Assembly (NCBI GenBank): GCA_027577595.1
Contig: JANBRJ010000068.1
Location: 1 to 64,000, forward strand
Length of the DNA stretch: 64,000 nucleotides
Origin: Coemansia sp. RSA 487
Taxonomy: Eukaryota; Kickxellomycota; Kickxellomycetes; Kickxellales; Kickxellaceae
Direction of reading: 5' to 3'
In this document: piece after piece, positions 9,401 to 20,523 of the stretch
Layout of the letters: each line of letters opens with the position of its first letter
Numbering within the stretch: the stretch's first letter is position 1
Notes under the pieces: generated by a model
Told to the model about the DNA's origin: nothing
The model's input: the letters and a program-made list of their open reading frames with translations, nothing else
The model's database searches: none
Program-made: the position numbers and the translations under genes

Positions 9401-12400
9401 CTGAGGCGACAGGCGCTGTGAGGGCGAGTTGACTATCATCTGCGCAAGGCGACGGACTGGCAGCTCAGAGTCGTACATTGGCTTGAACAGAAGGTTGAAG
9501 CCGTAGAAAGCGGAAAAGTCGTTGATCAGATGCGATACAAACTCCGCCACGCTTTCCGATATAAGCTCGTCTTGGTCCTCAACAAGTTCGAGAACCTTGC
9601 TGAGAAAGCCGCCGCGGTTAAGTTGCTGGAACCGATTGCGAACAAGTTGCATGGACTTGCTACGCTGCTGGCTCTGCGCCTGACCAGAGGTGCTGTCATT
9701 GGACGGCCCAAGAGCACTAGCAACAGAGCCAAGACCCATGCGATTTAGCTCGTCAGAAACAACCACAGCGTCATTAGGCGAGAGATTCAGGCTAACCATC
9801 AGCCTTCCAGTCCAAACGCCAAACTCTGCCTTCAAAAAGAGACGCTGCACACAGGGCTCAGAAAGATAAGGAATGATGTCGCAAATGGGTGCATATCCGT
9901 TAGCTACCGCTTCGGAGGACGACCACCACCGTGACGGCGGGTTCTGCTGGTAGAGCAGTAACCGCGTGGTTTTCAGAGGAGATACGACAAAGCAATGCTC
10001 AAGCAGCAAGCACACATGGTGGAAGGATCCAAGAGAGTCCTTGTTGAACACCGCCATCAGACTGGGAACGATGACAGAAAGCTTTGCCTCAAGGACCTTG
10101 CGCGCATGCTGGTCACGGCTGCACAGCATTTGTGTGGCATTGTACGCTCGCCGCAGGTCATCCTCTGAAAGGCCCGTGCAGCGACTGCGTTGGCGCTGTA
10201 GCCGCTCGCGATGCCGGTTGCGCAGATCAAACTCGTGTAAAACGCCAATGGGAATGTCTTTGTCGCCGCTGTTCAATGACGATGGTGCAGTAGCAGAAGC
10301 ATCGTGCTCGTGAAAAGACTGGCTGTGTGTATGACCTTCCGCTGTTTTGGCAGCTGGCCTTTCTACCCCTTCGGCTGCTGGTGGCGTGTTATGCCCTGTC
10401 GGGTGACCGCTTTTGCTCTCGTGATAGGATATTGATGGCGAGCATGGCGCCGTCTGCGCAGCGTCAACAGGTGCAGGCGAGTATACTGAGCCACGGCAAT
10501 GCGTGATAAACCCAGTCAGAGAGGCAATGACGCCGTCAATAAGCAGAAACTCGACCATTTTTTGCTGAATGACGGGGCCATCGATATCCAGCACACGCCG
10601 AAGTAAGGACATTGCCGTCTGCTTGGTCACACCAGGCGCAACAAACTCGACAGACTCTAGCGGCACAGAAGTCGGCCGATTGCGGTTTGCTCCACTTGAA
10701 TCGAGCGTGCCGGGTCCATCTCTAGCAATGACCCTATCCTTCTGTCGCTTTGTTGTTGTTCTGGTGTCCGAGAGTACATTGCACGATGTCTTCTGCGTGG
10801 CCTCGGCCATCTTCACAATGCTTGACGGAGTGGCTGGTGTTGTGTTTGTATTGTCGCTGTTTGAGCCATTTGTTCGTGTGCTTATCCTTCGGTCTTCCGC
10901 TTCTCTGTCCGCTTCAGTGGTTGAGCTTGCACCACCTCTAGATATGCTTGCTTCTGCTGTGCTGCTCGAACGAGTGCTGTCTGTTTGAGCAGAAACCGCC
11001 ATGACACCATCACCATCGTTTACTTTGTCGTCAACAGTAGCAGGAGGCGTATAGGTAAATGGGGTGCTGGTTGCGCCATTGCTGATGGTAGTGCTCCGCA
11101 TATTGGACGTGGAAAAGCGCTCCTTCAAAGAATCAACGTAGCCCATCGGAGAAGCACACCTGCCTTCGCTGAGCCCTGTAAGCATTAGGGATTTTCTAGG
11201 CGACCCAACAATGGGCGTTGAGTGAGCGACATTCATCGGTGATACAGAAGCAGCGGTGGCAGCGCCCGAGGTCGAGAGCGTGGCTGTGGGTGTGGCTGTG
11301 GTTGATGTGCTTGTGACAGGTACTGCCACAGTCGACGCCGAATGATGTAAGGCGTCCACTGGGCGTTTATGCTTTGCATCGGAGATCTGTGCATCCTCCA
11401 TTGCCTCGATAAGCTGGATTTCGGTTTCATCAAGCACGTTGCTAATCTCTTCGTCAGAGCATGAGTCGGCATTGTCACTGTCGCTGTCGCTGCTGCTCTT
11501 GCTTCTACCTGTGACCAGTGAGTCGTCGACACCAAAAGCTGGATCTGATTGTGAGCGTGTAGCACCATCTTTCGATAACCCCGTCTGAAAGCCATATGAA
11601 GAAACCGAAGAGGAGGGGGAGGAGGAAGCAGAGGCACTGGATGCTACTGCCGCCTTCAGCGAACTTCTGACCTTTTCCATGAGTCTAGATGGCTTTGCAA
11701 TCGAGGAAGACGCTGACAATGTGCTGGGCCTTGATAGGCTTGACTGCGAGCTCGAGTGTGCAATGGTTGGCTTGAAGGAAACAAGCGGCGGGTCTAGCGA
11801 AGAGCCCCAGTGGTCGACTCTCACAAAACCGTCGTTATCTTCGGAATCTGATCCCGAGTCAGAGTCACTGACAGTGTTCGAGGCAGCAAGTTCTGTAGTG
11901 GCTGGTGTCTGGTTCTGTGGCCGTGAAGGCTGGCAACGGGCCTATAGTAGCTTGTGTTCAAAAATAAAACAAAACAAAGAAATTATAATATCAGGGAAAC
12001 GAGAAGAAAAATAGGGGGCATTAGGAGAAGCTTTGGGATGTTACAGTCGCTTGTCTGTGGATGAGGCCAATAATGCTTTCATGCAGAGGCGTTATGCGAA
12101 GAAAAGCAATGCAAGACAAAACGGAATTAGTCGAGGCTTTGTAAAAAACAAGTGAAAGCATGAAATGGGGGTATCCTAAGTAGTATCTGGCTGCCTTTCG
12201 ATTCCGCTGCTGTTATTGCTTGCATTCTGTTTCTGTTGTTTTTGTTTATCAATATGGATAGTGCAGAAACAAACAAATGCCAGGGCTGATAACCTTACCT
12301 GAAATGTGCTGGTACGCATGTTCATGGCTCCAGTTCTGCGTCCGCCGTTTCCAAAGCTGCTGCTTCTATTTAAAATGGCTCTGGAGGATGCTCGGCGGGA

Positions 12401-12912
12401 GTTTGACGATGGAGAGGCAGTGAAGCGCCTACACAATAAAAGCAAGGCTCAGGTGGAAAGCGAGGCATGGTTTTCAAAAGTCAATTGTTAGTAAATAAGA
12501 CAGCAGAATAAAGCAGGCTATGTTGGTCATGACGTCTGCGCATGGGATGTCTGCTGCCTGTGCAGAGAAGAACCACGCACAAATTGCACACATACACCCA
12601 TCCTTCCATTTAAAGCAATTAAGTGAGATGGAGGAGAGAGATAGGATTGAAAGACACGGGACATATCTTCAGCCTAAGCCCTCATTTCAGATAAAGCACA
12701 CACCATACAGCCTGTGCCTATAGTATCCCGGAAAGATTTACTCTTCTGTACCTTTTCTGTTCGCGCTGACTGTAGTGCTCCGACTGTTGCAACTGCTGTG
12801 GTTGCTGCTGAGATCTCTTCTCCGGCAGCGACATACTGCAGTGAGTGTTAGTATGCTCTGTGGACGATGTATTGGTGGTCGCTTTCGACCTGTGAGCCGG
12901 CGTGTCATCCAT
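6443..12912 (-). CDS. SAPS-domain phosphatase (Sit4/PP6) regulatory subunit-like, about 1929 aa
   Basis: I read three exons, 12912-12752, 12428-12299 and 11941-6443, joined in frame through two introns. Intron 1 has donor GTACAG, branch TACTAAC and acceptor TGTGTAG. Intron 2 has donor GTAAGG and acceptor TATAG. Without these exons the ORF has only a GTG start at 11824. The middle resembles the SAPS helical-repeat family that binds PP6/Sit4-type phosphatases. Examples are IQQKMVEFLLIDGVI near residue 550, and RLNLLKVCIEVLRESDEI followed by NNMLHLAVYQLVSIV near 1187-1240. A third block, ILTYMVEQYQWADKLIRRTL then GYISLILNTLRLA, lies near 1375. These blocks are separated by very long Ser/Asp/Thr-rich disordered inserts. 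The family's usual FWRF-type N-terminus is not visible. Typical members have 600-1000 residues, so this one is about twice as long. Role inferred: phosphatase targeting in cell-cycle or nutrient signalling. The family call is moderately sure; the exon model is well supported by phase. Confidence 0.7.
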
Positions 12913-13796
12913 AATGTACAAGCGTGGGAAGTAAAGTGACGCACACAGCGCTAACCTGCTATTTCTGCTAATAAAAAACTTTTTCGGCTGTGAGGTGCCA
13001 ACAAAAACAGCGATTAGAATGCGGGATGAGGATGTTCGGCAGATATATATAAGTGAGGAATATAAAGGACAGCCAATTTATCGAATGTTAGCCCTGTTCA
13101 CTCGTTCACATAGGTTGGAAATCGAGCGTAAACGAAACAAATAGCGCGTACGCAACTGAAATTAAAGAAATAAAAAAATATAACCGAAGGGACTGAATTG
13201 GGGAAGAGGAAAAATGGCCAATACTTTAAGCAAAAATAGAACAGGGGGAGAAAAGTGAAACAGCATCAAGCGAAAAGCAAAAAGAAAGCTTTGCTCTTTG
13301 CATTTTTTTTCGCAAGTACAAGAAAAACACCACTCTTGTCCCTCCCTCAATTTACTGGGCCGTTTAATGCTGTGGTTGCACTGCTTTTTGGGAAGAGTCT
13401 GGCCAACGAAGTATATGATGCTATGCACAAAACGGAAAAGCTTTGGCCATACAGCCATCACGTGCAGAGATTGCCTGTCCAGTCTGGCTTCCCCTGAAAT
13501 GACAGCTGATGTCCTCCAATCTTTTCAGGTCTGCTTCACTGCCTTCGCTACTAGAAGATGCAATGGCTCTTGAATCAAGCCATTTGTGTTCTACGAAACT
13601 GGCAGTTAAATACAACCCAGAAAGACAGCAGCTCCACCATCCCTAAAGACAAAAAGATCCCTGGGCCCCCTTTTCTCACATCCATGTGCACTGCTTTCCC
13701 GCTGCTAGTTTACTTCTTTTGATGTTGTCAAGTTCACAGCCATCATCACAACGACAGCAACAACAGCAGCTCATCGTCTGCTCAAAACCGCTTGAA
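12913..13796. other. Intergenic between two reverse-strand genes
   Basis: It holds the 5' leader and promoter of the SAPS gene, including tatatataag at 13042-13051 on the forward strand, which reads as a TATA-like element on the reverse strand about 130 nt from the start codon. It also holds the 3' UTR of the ProRS gene. A reverse-strand open stretch at 13421-13615 has some coding flavour but no ATG and no clear splice partner. Confidence 0.4.
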
Positions 13797-15695
13797 CTAT
13801 TTTGGCGCTTGCATGACTGCAGAGTCGGCAATGCTTTGAAGCGCAGTCTTTAGGAAGGCGCCGAGCTTGTCCAGTTTGACATGGGCCCGACAATTGTGGT
13901 CGTCGCCCGTTAGCTGGATGCCGTCAGTCTGCTCAGCAGCTGAGAGCTGAAGACCTGGGATGCGCAGCTGGACTTCGACCTCTTCCGCAACAGAAAACCG
14001 CTTTCCCAAAACCACCGTTACTGGAAATCCCAAGAGTTCGACGTCATTGAGTCGGAAGCCTGGCCTGAGATGGTCACGATCGTCGACCGCAATGTTGTCC
14101 CTAAATACCTTGGTGCCGCCCAAGCCGATCTCGCTCAGCTGCGCATAGACCTCTGGAACACGCTCAGTAGCTACCAGAGGCAAGACAACTGCAGCATACG
14201 GCGCAATAGACAGTGGCCACTGAAGCCCCTGTCTTCCTGCTTGGCAGCATTCGGCAGCCGCCTGCAGAATGCGTGAGATCCCTAGACCGTAGCATCCCAT
14301 CTGCACAAACCCGCTCTTGCCTTCGAACAGCACGCTCAGGTCCATTGCACGCGAGTACTTGTCTCCCAGGTAGAAAATATGCCCAACCTCAATTGATCGC
14401 TGTGACTGGAGCACGCCACGCTTGCACTCAGAACACCCATCGCCCGACTGTGCTACGTGCCAGTCACCCCATATAGCCGTTTCTGTCCAATCCTGCGGTT
14501 GCTGAGCGGAATGTGCCGAGCTCTGTGTTCCAGTACCCGCCGGATCACGCAGACACGAGTCGACCAAAGGCGCATCTACATCCAGTGGCGTTGGGTTCTG
14601 CAGCGACCCATGCCACTTGGCTGCCGATTCCACAGCCGCACTCACACCGTTGAATCTGCTGCCTATGTGCGCCACCACAGTGTTCTGCTGGGGCTTTACT
14701 GGCAGCCCCTTGCTTAGCTTCAGAACGCTTGGTTTATGATCCCTTGGAACGACAACCACCCGTGCGGTAAGCGTCTCCTTGGCACTGTTCTGCACTATCG
14801 CACAATAGGCATCCACCAGCTGCTCTGTAGAAATAGTAGCAGCACCTTGTTCCACACCGCCACCTGTGCCCTGCGCACGCTCCTCGTTTGCCGTATACCC
14901 GCAGTGCGTGCACTTGAGCAGCGTGTCCTCACCAGAGGCACTGACAAAATGGAACTCCTTTGACAGCGTCCCACCAATGTTCCCAGAGTCTGCGTCAGCC
15001 ACAACATAGGGCACGCCGATCCGGTCAAAACACTTGCGGTACGCACCCTCTAGCGTCCGGAACGTCTCGATTGCCTTGTCCTTGGTGACGTCGAACGAGT
15101 ACATGTCCTTCATGATGAACTCGCGTCCGCGTAAGAGCCCAGCTCGTGGTCGTGTCTCGTCGCGAAACTTGCGCGTCGTCTGGTACAGTCGTAACGGATA
15201 CCGACGGTGGCTAGTCACCATGTTCCTGACCATTTCGGTGATCTCCTCCTCATGCGTGGGGCCAAGGATCATCGTCGAGCCCCTGCGATCAGTCAGCGAA
15301 AACAGCTCGTCGCCAGTCGACTCCCAGCGTCCGGTCTTGATCCAGTTATCCGGCGACAGTAGTGTGGGCATCGCGAGCTTCTGCCCGCCAATGCGTCCCA
15401 TCTCCTCGTCTACGATACGCTCGATCTTGTCAACTACCCGCTGTGCCATGGGCATCAGAGTGTATACACCTGCTGACGACTGGTATATGTACCCAGCCTT
15501 TGTCAGAAAATCGGTGGTGCTATTGCTGCTGCTAGGTTTCCCGTCGCCTTTGGTTGATTTGTTTGTGGGCAGAAGCATCCAGCTCAGTTTGCTGTTTTGC
15601 GGTATTCCTGTGCTATGTCGCCGTGTTCCGAGAAGCAGCACATTAAATAGGCGTGCGCTGTGGCCGACTTGTCGATAGCTCAATCCGATGACCAT
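13797..15695 (-). CDS. AIM10: Mitochondrial prolyl-tRNA synthetase (bacterial type), 632 aa
   Basis: Charges tRNA-Pro with proline inside mitochondria. It is a bacterial-type ProRS. It has the class II motif 1 region (FLTKAGYIYQSSAGVYTLMP), the ATP-binding TILGPTHEEEIT segment, motif 2 (RKFRDETRPRAGLLRGREF) and motif 3 near GCYGLGISRIL. A degenerate insertion region with a CxxC-type pair (CTHC, then CSEC) lies between motifs 2 and 3. The C-terminal part resembles the anticodon-binding fold (APYAAVVLPL). I chose the ATG at 15695 because MVIGLSYRQVGHSARLFN is a good basic, amphipathic presequence. The frame is open further upstream with ATGs at 15776 and 15941, so a longer N-terminus is possible. 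It is divergent from the Anp1-family gene, with about 750 bp between the starts. Confidence 0.92.
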   Translation of the reverse strand: MVIGLSYRQVGHSARLFNVLLLGTRRHSTGIPQNSKLSWMLLPTNKSTKGDGKPSSSNSTTDFLTKAGYIYQSSAGVYTLMPMAQRVVDKIERIVDEEMGRIGGQKLAMPTLLSPDNWIKTGRWESTGDELFSLTDRRGSTMILGPTHEEEITEMVRNMVTSHRRYPLRLYQTTRKFRDETRPRAGLLRGREFIMKDMYSFDVTKDKAIETFRTLEGAYRKCFDRIGVPYVVADADSGNIGGTLSKEFHFVSASGEDTLLKCTHCGYTANEERAQGTGGGVEQGAATISTEQLVDAYCAIVQNSAKETLTARVVVVPRDHKPSVLKLSKGLPVKPQQNTVVAHIGSRFNGVSAAVESAAKWHGSLQNPTPLDVDAPLVDSCLRDPAGTGTQSSAHSAQQPQDWTETAIWGDWHVAQSGDGCSECKRGVLQSQRSIEVGHIFYLGDKYSRAMDLSVLFEGKSGFVQMGCYGLGISRILQAAAECCQAGRQGLQWPLSIAPYAAVVLPLVATERVPEVYAQLSEIGLGGTKVFRDNIAVDDRDHLRPGFRLNDVELLGFPVTVVLGKRFSVAEEVEVQLRIPGLQLSAAEQTDGIQLTGDDHNCRAHVKLDKLGAFLKTALQSIADSAVMQAPK

Positions 15696-16445
15696 GATAT
15701 AACTTGGAATCGTCACAAAATCAACAATATTAAATGAATAAAGAGAGGTTTTGGCTTGTTTTCTGATGCTTGTCATCGCTTGCGATAAGCATCTTGCCCT
15801 CCAAAAAAAACTCGATTTTGCAGGAACGATCCCGACGCAGCACCATTCCAAATATAATGGGACCTCCGTTAATACTAGCAGGATTGCAAGGAGCGTAATT
15901 TGATATCGAAGATAGATATGCTCTTTCTTTCTATAAATCATTTCTCTTGGTCGTTAAAGTATAAAGCAACAAAATATCGAATAAATAGAGGAAGGCCTTA
16001 AGAAACAAGGATGGTAAATATACAAACTTTTTGCGGCGTGTTGATCAAGCGGAGAAGCATTATACTCTACTGCATTTCTATTGCGAGAAAACTCCTTTTT
16101 TGTTTGCAAATACTCTTTGGCATGGGGTAATATTCATACATACCAGAAAAGGAAGCTGTGGCCAAACTGACGCTGAAACATTTTTACGGAATTTACTGCG
16201 CATACAGAATGCTTATATTTGTAGAAAGTCAGCGTATACATAAAAAGGAACTAAAACATTGACACAATTAAGATAAGCTAGTGACATTTGCTGATATCCT
16301 TTGAAAACATTCAAAGTGTCTATATGCATTTGTTCTCCTGGACTTTTATGATCAAACATTGCAGATATTCTTTTATATAGTGTATTTAATATTTTGTTTT
16401 ACTAGTTAATATCCAACGGAGAAAATAAAACTAAAGAGGCTGAAA
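15696..16445. other. Divergent promoter region ProRS / Anp1-like
   Basis: About 750 bp between two divergent starts, AT-rich, with no convincing gene. T-rich and A-rich patches near 16240-16440 probably include the core promoter of the mannosyltransferase gene. Confidence 0.5.
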
Positions 16446-17899
16446 ATGGACGGTGTGACATTTGAAAAGAGCCTTCGGTTTGCCCACGTTCGTCAAGGGT
16501 TTTCAGCAAGAAGGTAGGGATAACGACGATTATACAGGACAAGCCATGACAGCTGTTGTTTCCCAAACACAAAATTTCACTAAATATTCCTTGACTAGCC
16601 CGATATTTATACACGTATAGACTATTTCGAAAGGAGCGCATACCAGCAATTGTGCTCTTTATATTTATATTGTCGTCATTCCTGACGCTCCGAAGATATT
16701 ACCAAGATCAGGATGGCTGCCTGCGACCTGACTGCGACTCGTCCACCAGAGAAAAGGCGTATACACAAACACCAAGAGCAGAGGATAGCCGGAACAACGA
16801 CTCTGAAGGGCACGAGCGCCCCAAACAAGACTGGCGCTACAGCGATAAACAACAGAACACATTAGGTGTAAATAATGGCACTAGTTCTACTCTCGATACT
16901 AGCGATACCACATACATCGAAGTGCTTGGGACCAACTACAAGCCAAAAACCACAGCCATGCCGTCATGGCTGCCCAAGGGAGCTCAGAGTAATTCAAATA
17001 CCGAGAGACTTACCGCAGAGTCGCAACTAATCATTAAAAACAATAAAGACGTTGCGCCATACACATCGGAACCCGACGCCGATTCCATTCTAATTCTAAC
17101 GCCCTTAAAGAACAACGCAAAGCACCTTGCTCGCTACTTTGCACTGCTTGACAAGATCCGATACCCGCGCAACCGCATCTCGCTGGCGTTCCTTGTATCC
17201 GATTCGACCGACAACACGCAGCAAATGCTCATGGAATCTCGCCAATGGTACCAAGAAAAGGCGCCTGTGGAGATGCGGTTCAAGCGGTTCGAGATATACC
17301 GGCAGGACTTTTTCTTTTCGTTGCCACGCAGCCAGCGGCATTTACGTAACAAGCAGCGCGAGCGGCGTGTGATGATGGCCAGGGCACGCAATTACTTGTG
17401 GACGCGCGCCTTGCAGAATGAGCAATGGGTGTTGTGGATCGACGGGGATCTTGAATACTATCCGCCCAATATTGTGCGCGACCTGATGGTGCATGACAGG
17501 GATGTCATTGTTCCCAACTGCCTTGTGCGGAGAAAGACACAGCAGAACCGTTGGAAGCACAGCGTCTACGACCGCAACGCGTGGCAGGAGACACCAAAGA
17601 GCCTGAAGATGATTAGCAAGCTGAAGGAGGACGCCTTTTTGGTTGAAGGGTACAAGTCGCTTAAGACGCACCGAAAGTACCTGGACAACTTTTCAAAGAA
17701 CGAGACCATTGTTCCGCTTGACGGCGTCGGAGGCACATTCACTCTTGTCAAGGCACACGTCCACCGCTCCGGTGTAGGATTCCCGGCATGGCTGTTCCAG
17801 CACCAGGTTGAAACTGAGGGCTTTGCCAAGCTGGCCAGGGCGCACGGCTACAGCGTGTTCGGGCTTCCATTCTACTACATCCGCCATGTAGTCGGATAA
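16446..17899 (+). CDS. Anp1/Mnn9/Van1-family alpha-mannosyltransferase, 448 aa
   Basis: Type II Golgi membrane protein that extends N-glycan outer-chain mannan in mannan polymerase complexes. I read two exons, 16446-16513 and 16621-17899. The 107-bp intron has donor GTAGGG and acceptor GTATAG, and the phases match. This gives a cytosolic basic tail (MDGVTFEKSLRF... RRLFRKER) before the membrane anchor (IPAIVLFIFILSSFL, residues about 30-44). Without this exon the ORF has only a GTG start at 16652. The catalytic domain starts near residue 175 (ILILTPLKNN) and contains the metal-binding DGD at residues 297-299 (LWIDGDLEYYP) and GVGGTFTLVKA. It ends with YSVFGLPFYYIRHVVG. All are hallmarks of the family. 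Which of the three yeast paralogues it matches cannot be told by eye. The stem (about 45-170) is Ser/Thr/Asn-rich. Confidence 0.93.
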
Positions 17900-18796
17900 G
17901 TGTTGCTGCGCCAAAGCATTGTTAATTAAGATTGTTTAATGATTGATTTAGTTTCATTGTCAAAAGAATTCTGGCAAGAATCACGCCTCAAATATTACTG
18001 AATGTGTGCTTACAAGATGTTGTCGAAAAGGCATAGAGCGACATTGGAGATGGGTAGTTTAAAAACATCCGATCCAATCCTAACAGACACGTTCCCAACA
18101 GAAAAAGACCTGATCTATTGAAATACTGTATTTTGCAAAACCAATTGCGTCAAATAAGATGCACACGCATCGAATGGTGAAAGCTGCAGGATAAAAGCCT
18201 GGGGAGGGGTTTCTCGGATGATCGGACAAATTGAACTATCCGGACCAGCAAATAGAAATGCCGAAAACCGGTGCTGGGGAAAGATGGCGTATCTTTATAT
18301 TTTTTGGAAAACGACATGTCTAGGACATTTGGTGCCTGCAGCGAACAAAGATTCTTTGAGGAAAAGTGGTTTGTAAATGACCAATGAAAAGGGCAAACAG
18401 ATCAGCTGCGAAAGAGATCTTTACTTCGGAAACACGGGCTGTAGATTGCTCCCGTTGGTACAATTATCCCATGCTTTTTTTCCCCCTTGAAACACTAAAT
18501 TTTCACGTTTACTGATCTTCATCACTTTTAAAGGGGGTTCGGTTCTACAAGCGCTGAAACTTTTGTCTCCTTGTTGGTGTTTAAGGCCTATATTTTTCTC
18601 TCTTTCTCTGCAAGGGTTCTTTTCTGCTTCCATCGTCTTTTCCTCATTTTTCTCGTAAAATCAAAATTGCATAATTCATTACCTGTTATCAGCCTCCAGC
18701 TTATATGACCAGCAAAGCCGTCGTAGTTTTAGCCTGACAAAGTAACCAGGTTCCATTATATCATCGGTTGGCGCGCTTGCTCCGCTTATTCTACTA
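17900..18796. other. Intergenic, no gene seen
   Basis: Long AT-rich spacer. No ORF with coding character. At 18790-18804 ctactaatgtgcag resembles a branch point plus 3' splice site, so the next gene could have an upstream exon that I could not find. Confidence 0.45.
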
Positions 18797-19414
18797 ATGT
18801 GCAGACAACTACTTTGTAGCATGGGACGGATTAGTAAGAAGCTCGCATGTGGCCCGTCGGCATCGTTATCACAAACGCATGAATCTGGCACATCCCGCGC
18901 ACATCCGTATCTCCAGTTGTCCCATGCTCATGCAGTAGCAGAACCCATACAAACACTTTCCGTCGGTCAGGATCGGATTGACGCCACTATAAATACGACA
19001 TCCTCCGGCACATCGCTCAACACAACCAATACAGCTAAAATAGAAGAGACTCGGCGGACAGAAAATCCGGGAAAAGAGGAACTGCGGCTTGTTGGTACTG
19101 GAATAAACGGCGACTCCATTTCGAGTTGCAAAAACTACATGGACGACAGCTGGTCGCCGTTTGATGCACCGGATGTGCAGCAATGCCTGGAGACGCAGCC
19201 TCAATCATTGCTGTCGTTATTGGAGAGGAAAGAGCATACACCAATCTACAGGCCCAGTCAACAGAATGCATTTGGACAGCAAATGGCTGGCCCGCGAAAC
19301 CCTGCATTGTTTTACAGAACCTACGCTGGATACACCCAGGCGCCAGAGAGCATCACATTAAGTATCATTGATGGCGAGACTGGCGAATATCTGTGCCAGT
19401 TTCCATCTCGGTGA
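18797..19414 (+). CDS. Hypothetical protein, 205 aa
   Basis: Unrecognised. The frame runs from ATG 18797 (a second ATG lies at 18821) to TGA at 19414. Residues 1-130 are Ser/Thr/Asn-rich and probably disordered. The C-terminal 75 residues look more ordered (LLSLLERKEHTPIYRPSQQ, ALFYRTYAGY, ITLSIIDGETGEYLCQF). There is no signal peptide or membrane segment. The first ATG overlaps a sequence resembling a branch point and acceptor (ctactaatgtgcag). The true N-terminus could therefore come from an upstream exon, with this ORF opening inside it. The coding side is supported by its length and moderate GC3. Function unknown. Confidence 0.45.
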   Translation: MCRQLLCSMGRISKKLACGPSASLSQTHESGTSRAHPYLQLSHAHAVAEPIQTLSVGQDRIDATINTTSSGTSLNTTNTAKIEETRRTENPGKEELRLVGTGINGDSISSCKNYMDDSWSPFDAPDVQQCLETQPQSLLSLLERKEHTPIYRPSQQNAFGQQMAGPRNPALFYRTYAGYTQAPESITLSIIDGETGEYLCQFPSR

Positions 19415-19593
19415 GGGCATCTCTCTCCTTGAAAAACAAAAACATACCAAACATTTGGATTGCATAGTCTTCCTGATAGTATTTGTAAATTCTCTCGAAA
19501 TAATTCAACTGATATCTGTTTAACATGCTCGATAAGCGATGTAAATAATAAATAAAAAATTCTTGTAAAATTCTGGTGGAATGTACCTACAAA

Positions 19594-20523
19594 CTAAAAG
19601 AACGGCGCAACCGCAAAGCCCATTGCCAAGACAGCAGGCACGAGAACATGCCATGCACCATTGCTGGCGATGGCCGGAGAGGCAGCGTTCTCGTATTTGC
19701 CTTTGTAGTAGTACAGCGGCCCAACCTCCTTCCATCCGGCAAGGGATTTCTTGTAGTTGTAGTTGGGCTTTCCCGTGCGCCAGTGACGCTGCTTCGCCTC
19801 GACATGCTTGACCTTGACTTTTTTGTGCTTCAGATCCCCGCCCTGGCTGCTCTCATCGTCTTCATCGTCGACTTCATTACCATCGAGTCCCGTGTGTGTG
19901 TTCTTTTTCTTCTTTTTCTTCTTGTCGCCGTCGTCGCCCCTGCCCTTCGTCTTTTGCTTTGAGCCTGCCTTGTCCTTGTCCTTGTCCTTGTCCTTGCCCT
20001 TTCCTTTGGCCTTGCTATCCTTGCTACTCTTGCTCTTCCGCCCATGCGGCTCAGAGTCGTCTCCATCCTTGTGCCTTTCGCCACTGTCGTCGTCGTTGGA
20101 ATCAGCGTCGTTCTCATCGTTGCGGTCTGCCTTGGATGAGTTCTTTGATTTTGACTTCCCCTTCTTGTGCTCCGAATGGCTATCTTCGTCGTCGTTGTCG
20201 TCAGGGGAGTCAGCATCGTCCTGATCTCCGTGCCTGTGGTGATGAACATCTGGATGAAAGTTGGGACGGTCTGTCGGAACCAGATCCCGCGACTTTATCA
20301 TAATTGCCGCCTCATTTGGATCCGTTGCCGCTGCTGCCACCGGATTCGCCGGATCCTCCCGGTTCTTTCGCTTGTACATGTGCTGTACTATTGGTCCCTG
20401 GCGCCCCGTGCTTGCCGCCAACAACGTCTGCGCTGGCACGAGATGCGGCTGTTCACTCGCTGCTTCTGATCCGAGCGCTACGCCACTTAGGATATAGACT
20501 AGCGCCGATCTTGCTACTTTCAT
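19594..20523 (-). CDS. Lys/Asp-rich secreted, probably GPI-anchored protein, 309 aa
   Basis: The N-terminus is a signal peptide (MKVARSALVYILSGVALGSEA). Residues about 85-235 are almost wholly Lys, Asp, Glu, Ser and His. They include a KDKDKDKDK tract encoded by a (tccttg)n microsatellite near 19970-20000 and a run of seven lysines. A short Tyr-rich segment follows (PNYNYKKSLAGWKEVGPLYYYKGKYE, about residues 255-280). The last 30 residues (NAASPAIAS, then hydrophobic VLVPAVLAMGFAVAPFF) fit a GPI-attachment signal. A polyampholyte surface protein, perhaps wall-associated, is the best description. No known family is recognised. His/Asp-rich stretches could bind metal ions, which is only a suggestion. 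An intron is not evident. Confidence 0.7.
   Translation of the reverse strand: MKVARSALVYILSGVALGSEAASEQPHLVPAQTLLAASTGRQGPIVQHMYKRKNREDPANPVAAAATDPNEAAIMIKSRDLVPTDRPNFHPDVHHHRHGDQDDADSPDDNDDEDSHSEHKKGKSKSKNSSKADRNDENDADSNDDDSGERHKDGDDSEPHGRKSKSSKDSKAKGKGKDKDKDKDKAGSKQKTKGRGDDGDKKKKKKKNTHTGLDGNEVDDEDDESSQGGDLKHKKVKVKHVEAKQRHWRTGKPNYNYKKSLAGWKEVGPLYYYKGKYENAASPAIASNGAWHVLVPAVLAMGFAVAPFF

Noticed and set aside
6443-12912. Several long antisense ORFs within the SAPS gene (for example 8571-9350 forward)
   Set aside because: They mirror the Ser/Asp-rich reverse-strand coding and have no features of their own.
13421-13615. Reverse-strand open stretch with coding flavour between ProRS and the SAPS gene
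   Set aside because: No ATG and no splice partner in phase with the SAPS exons.
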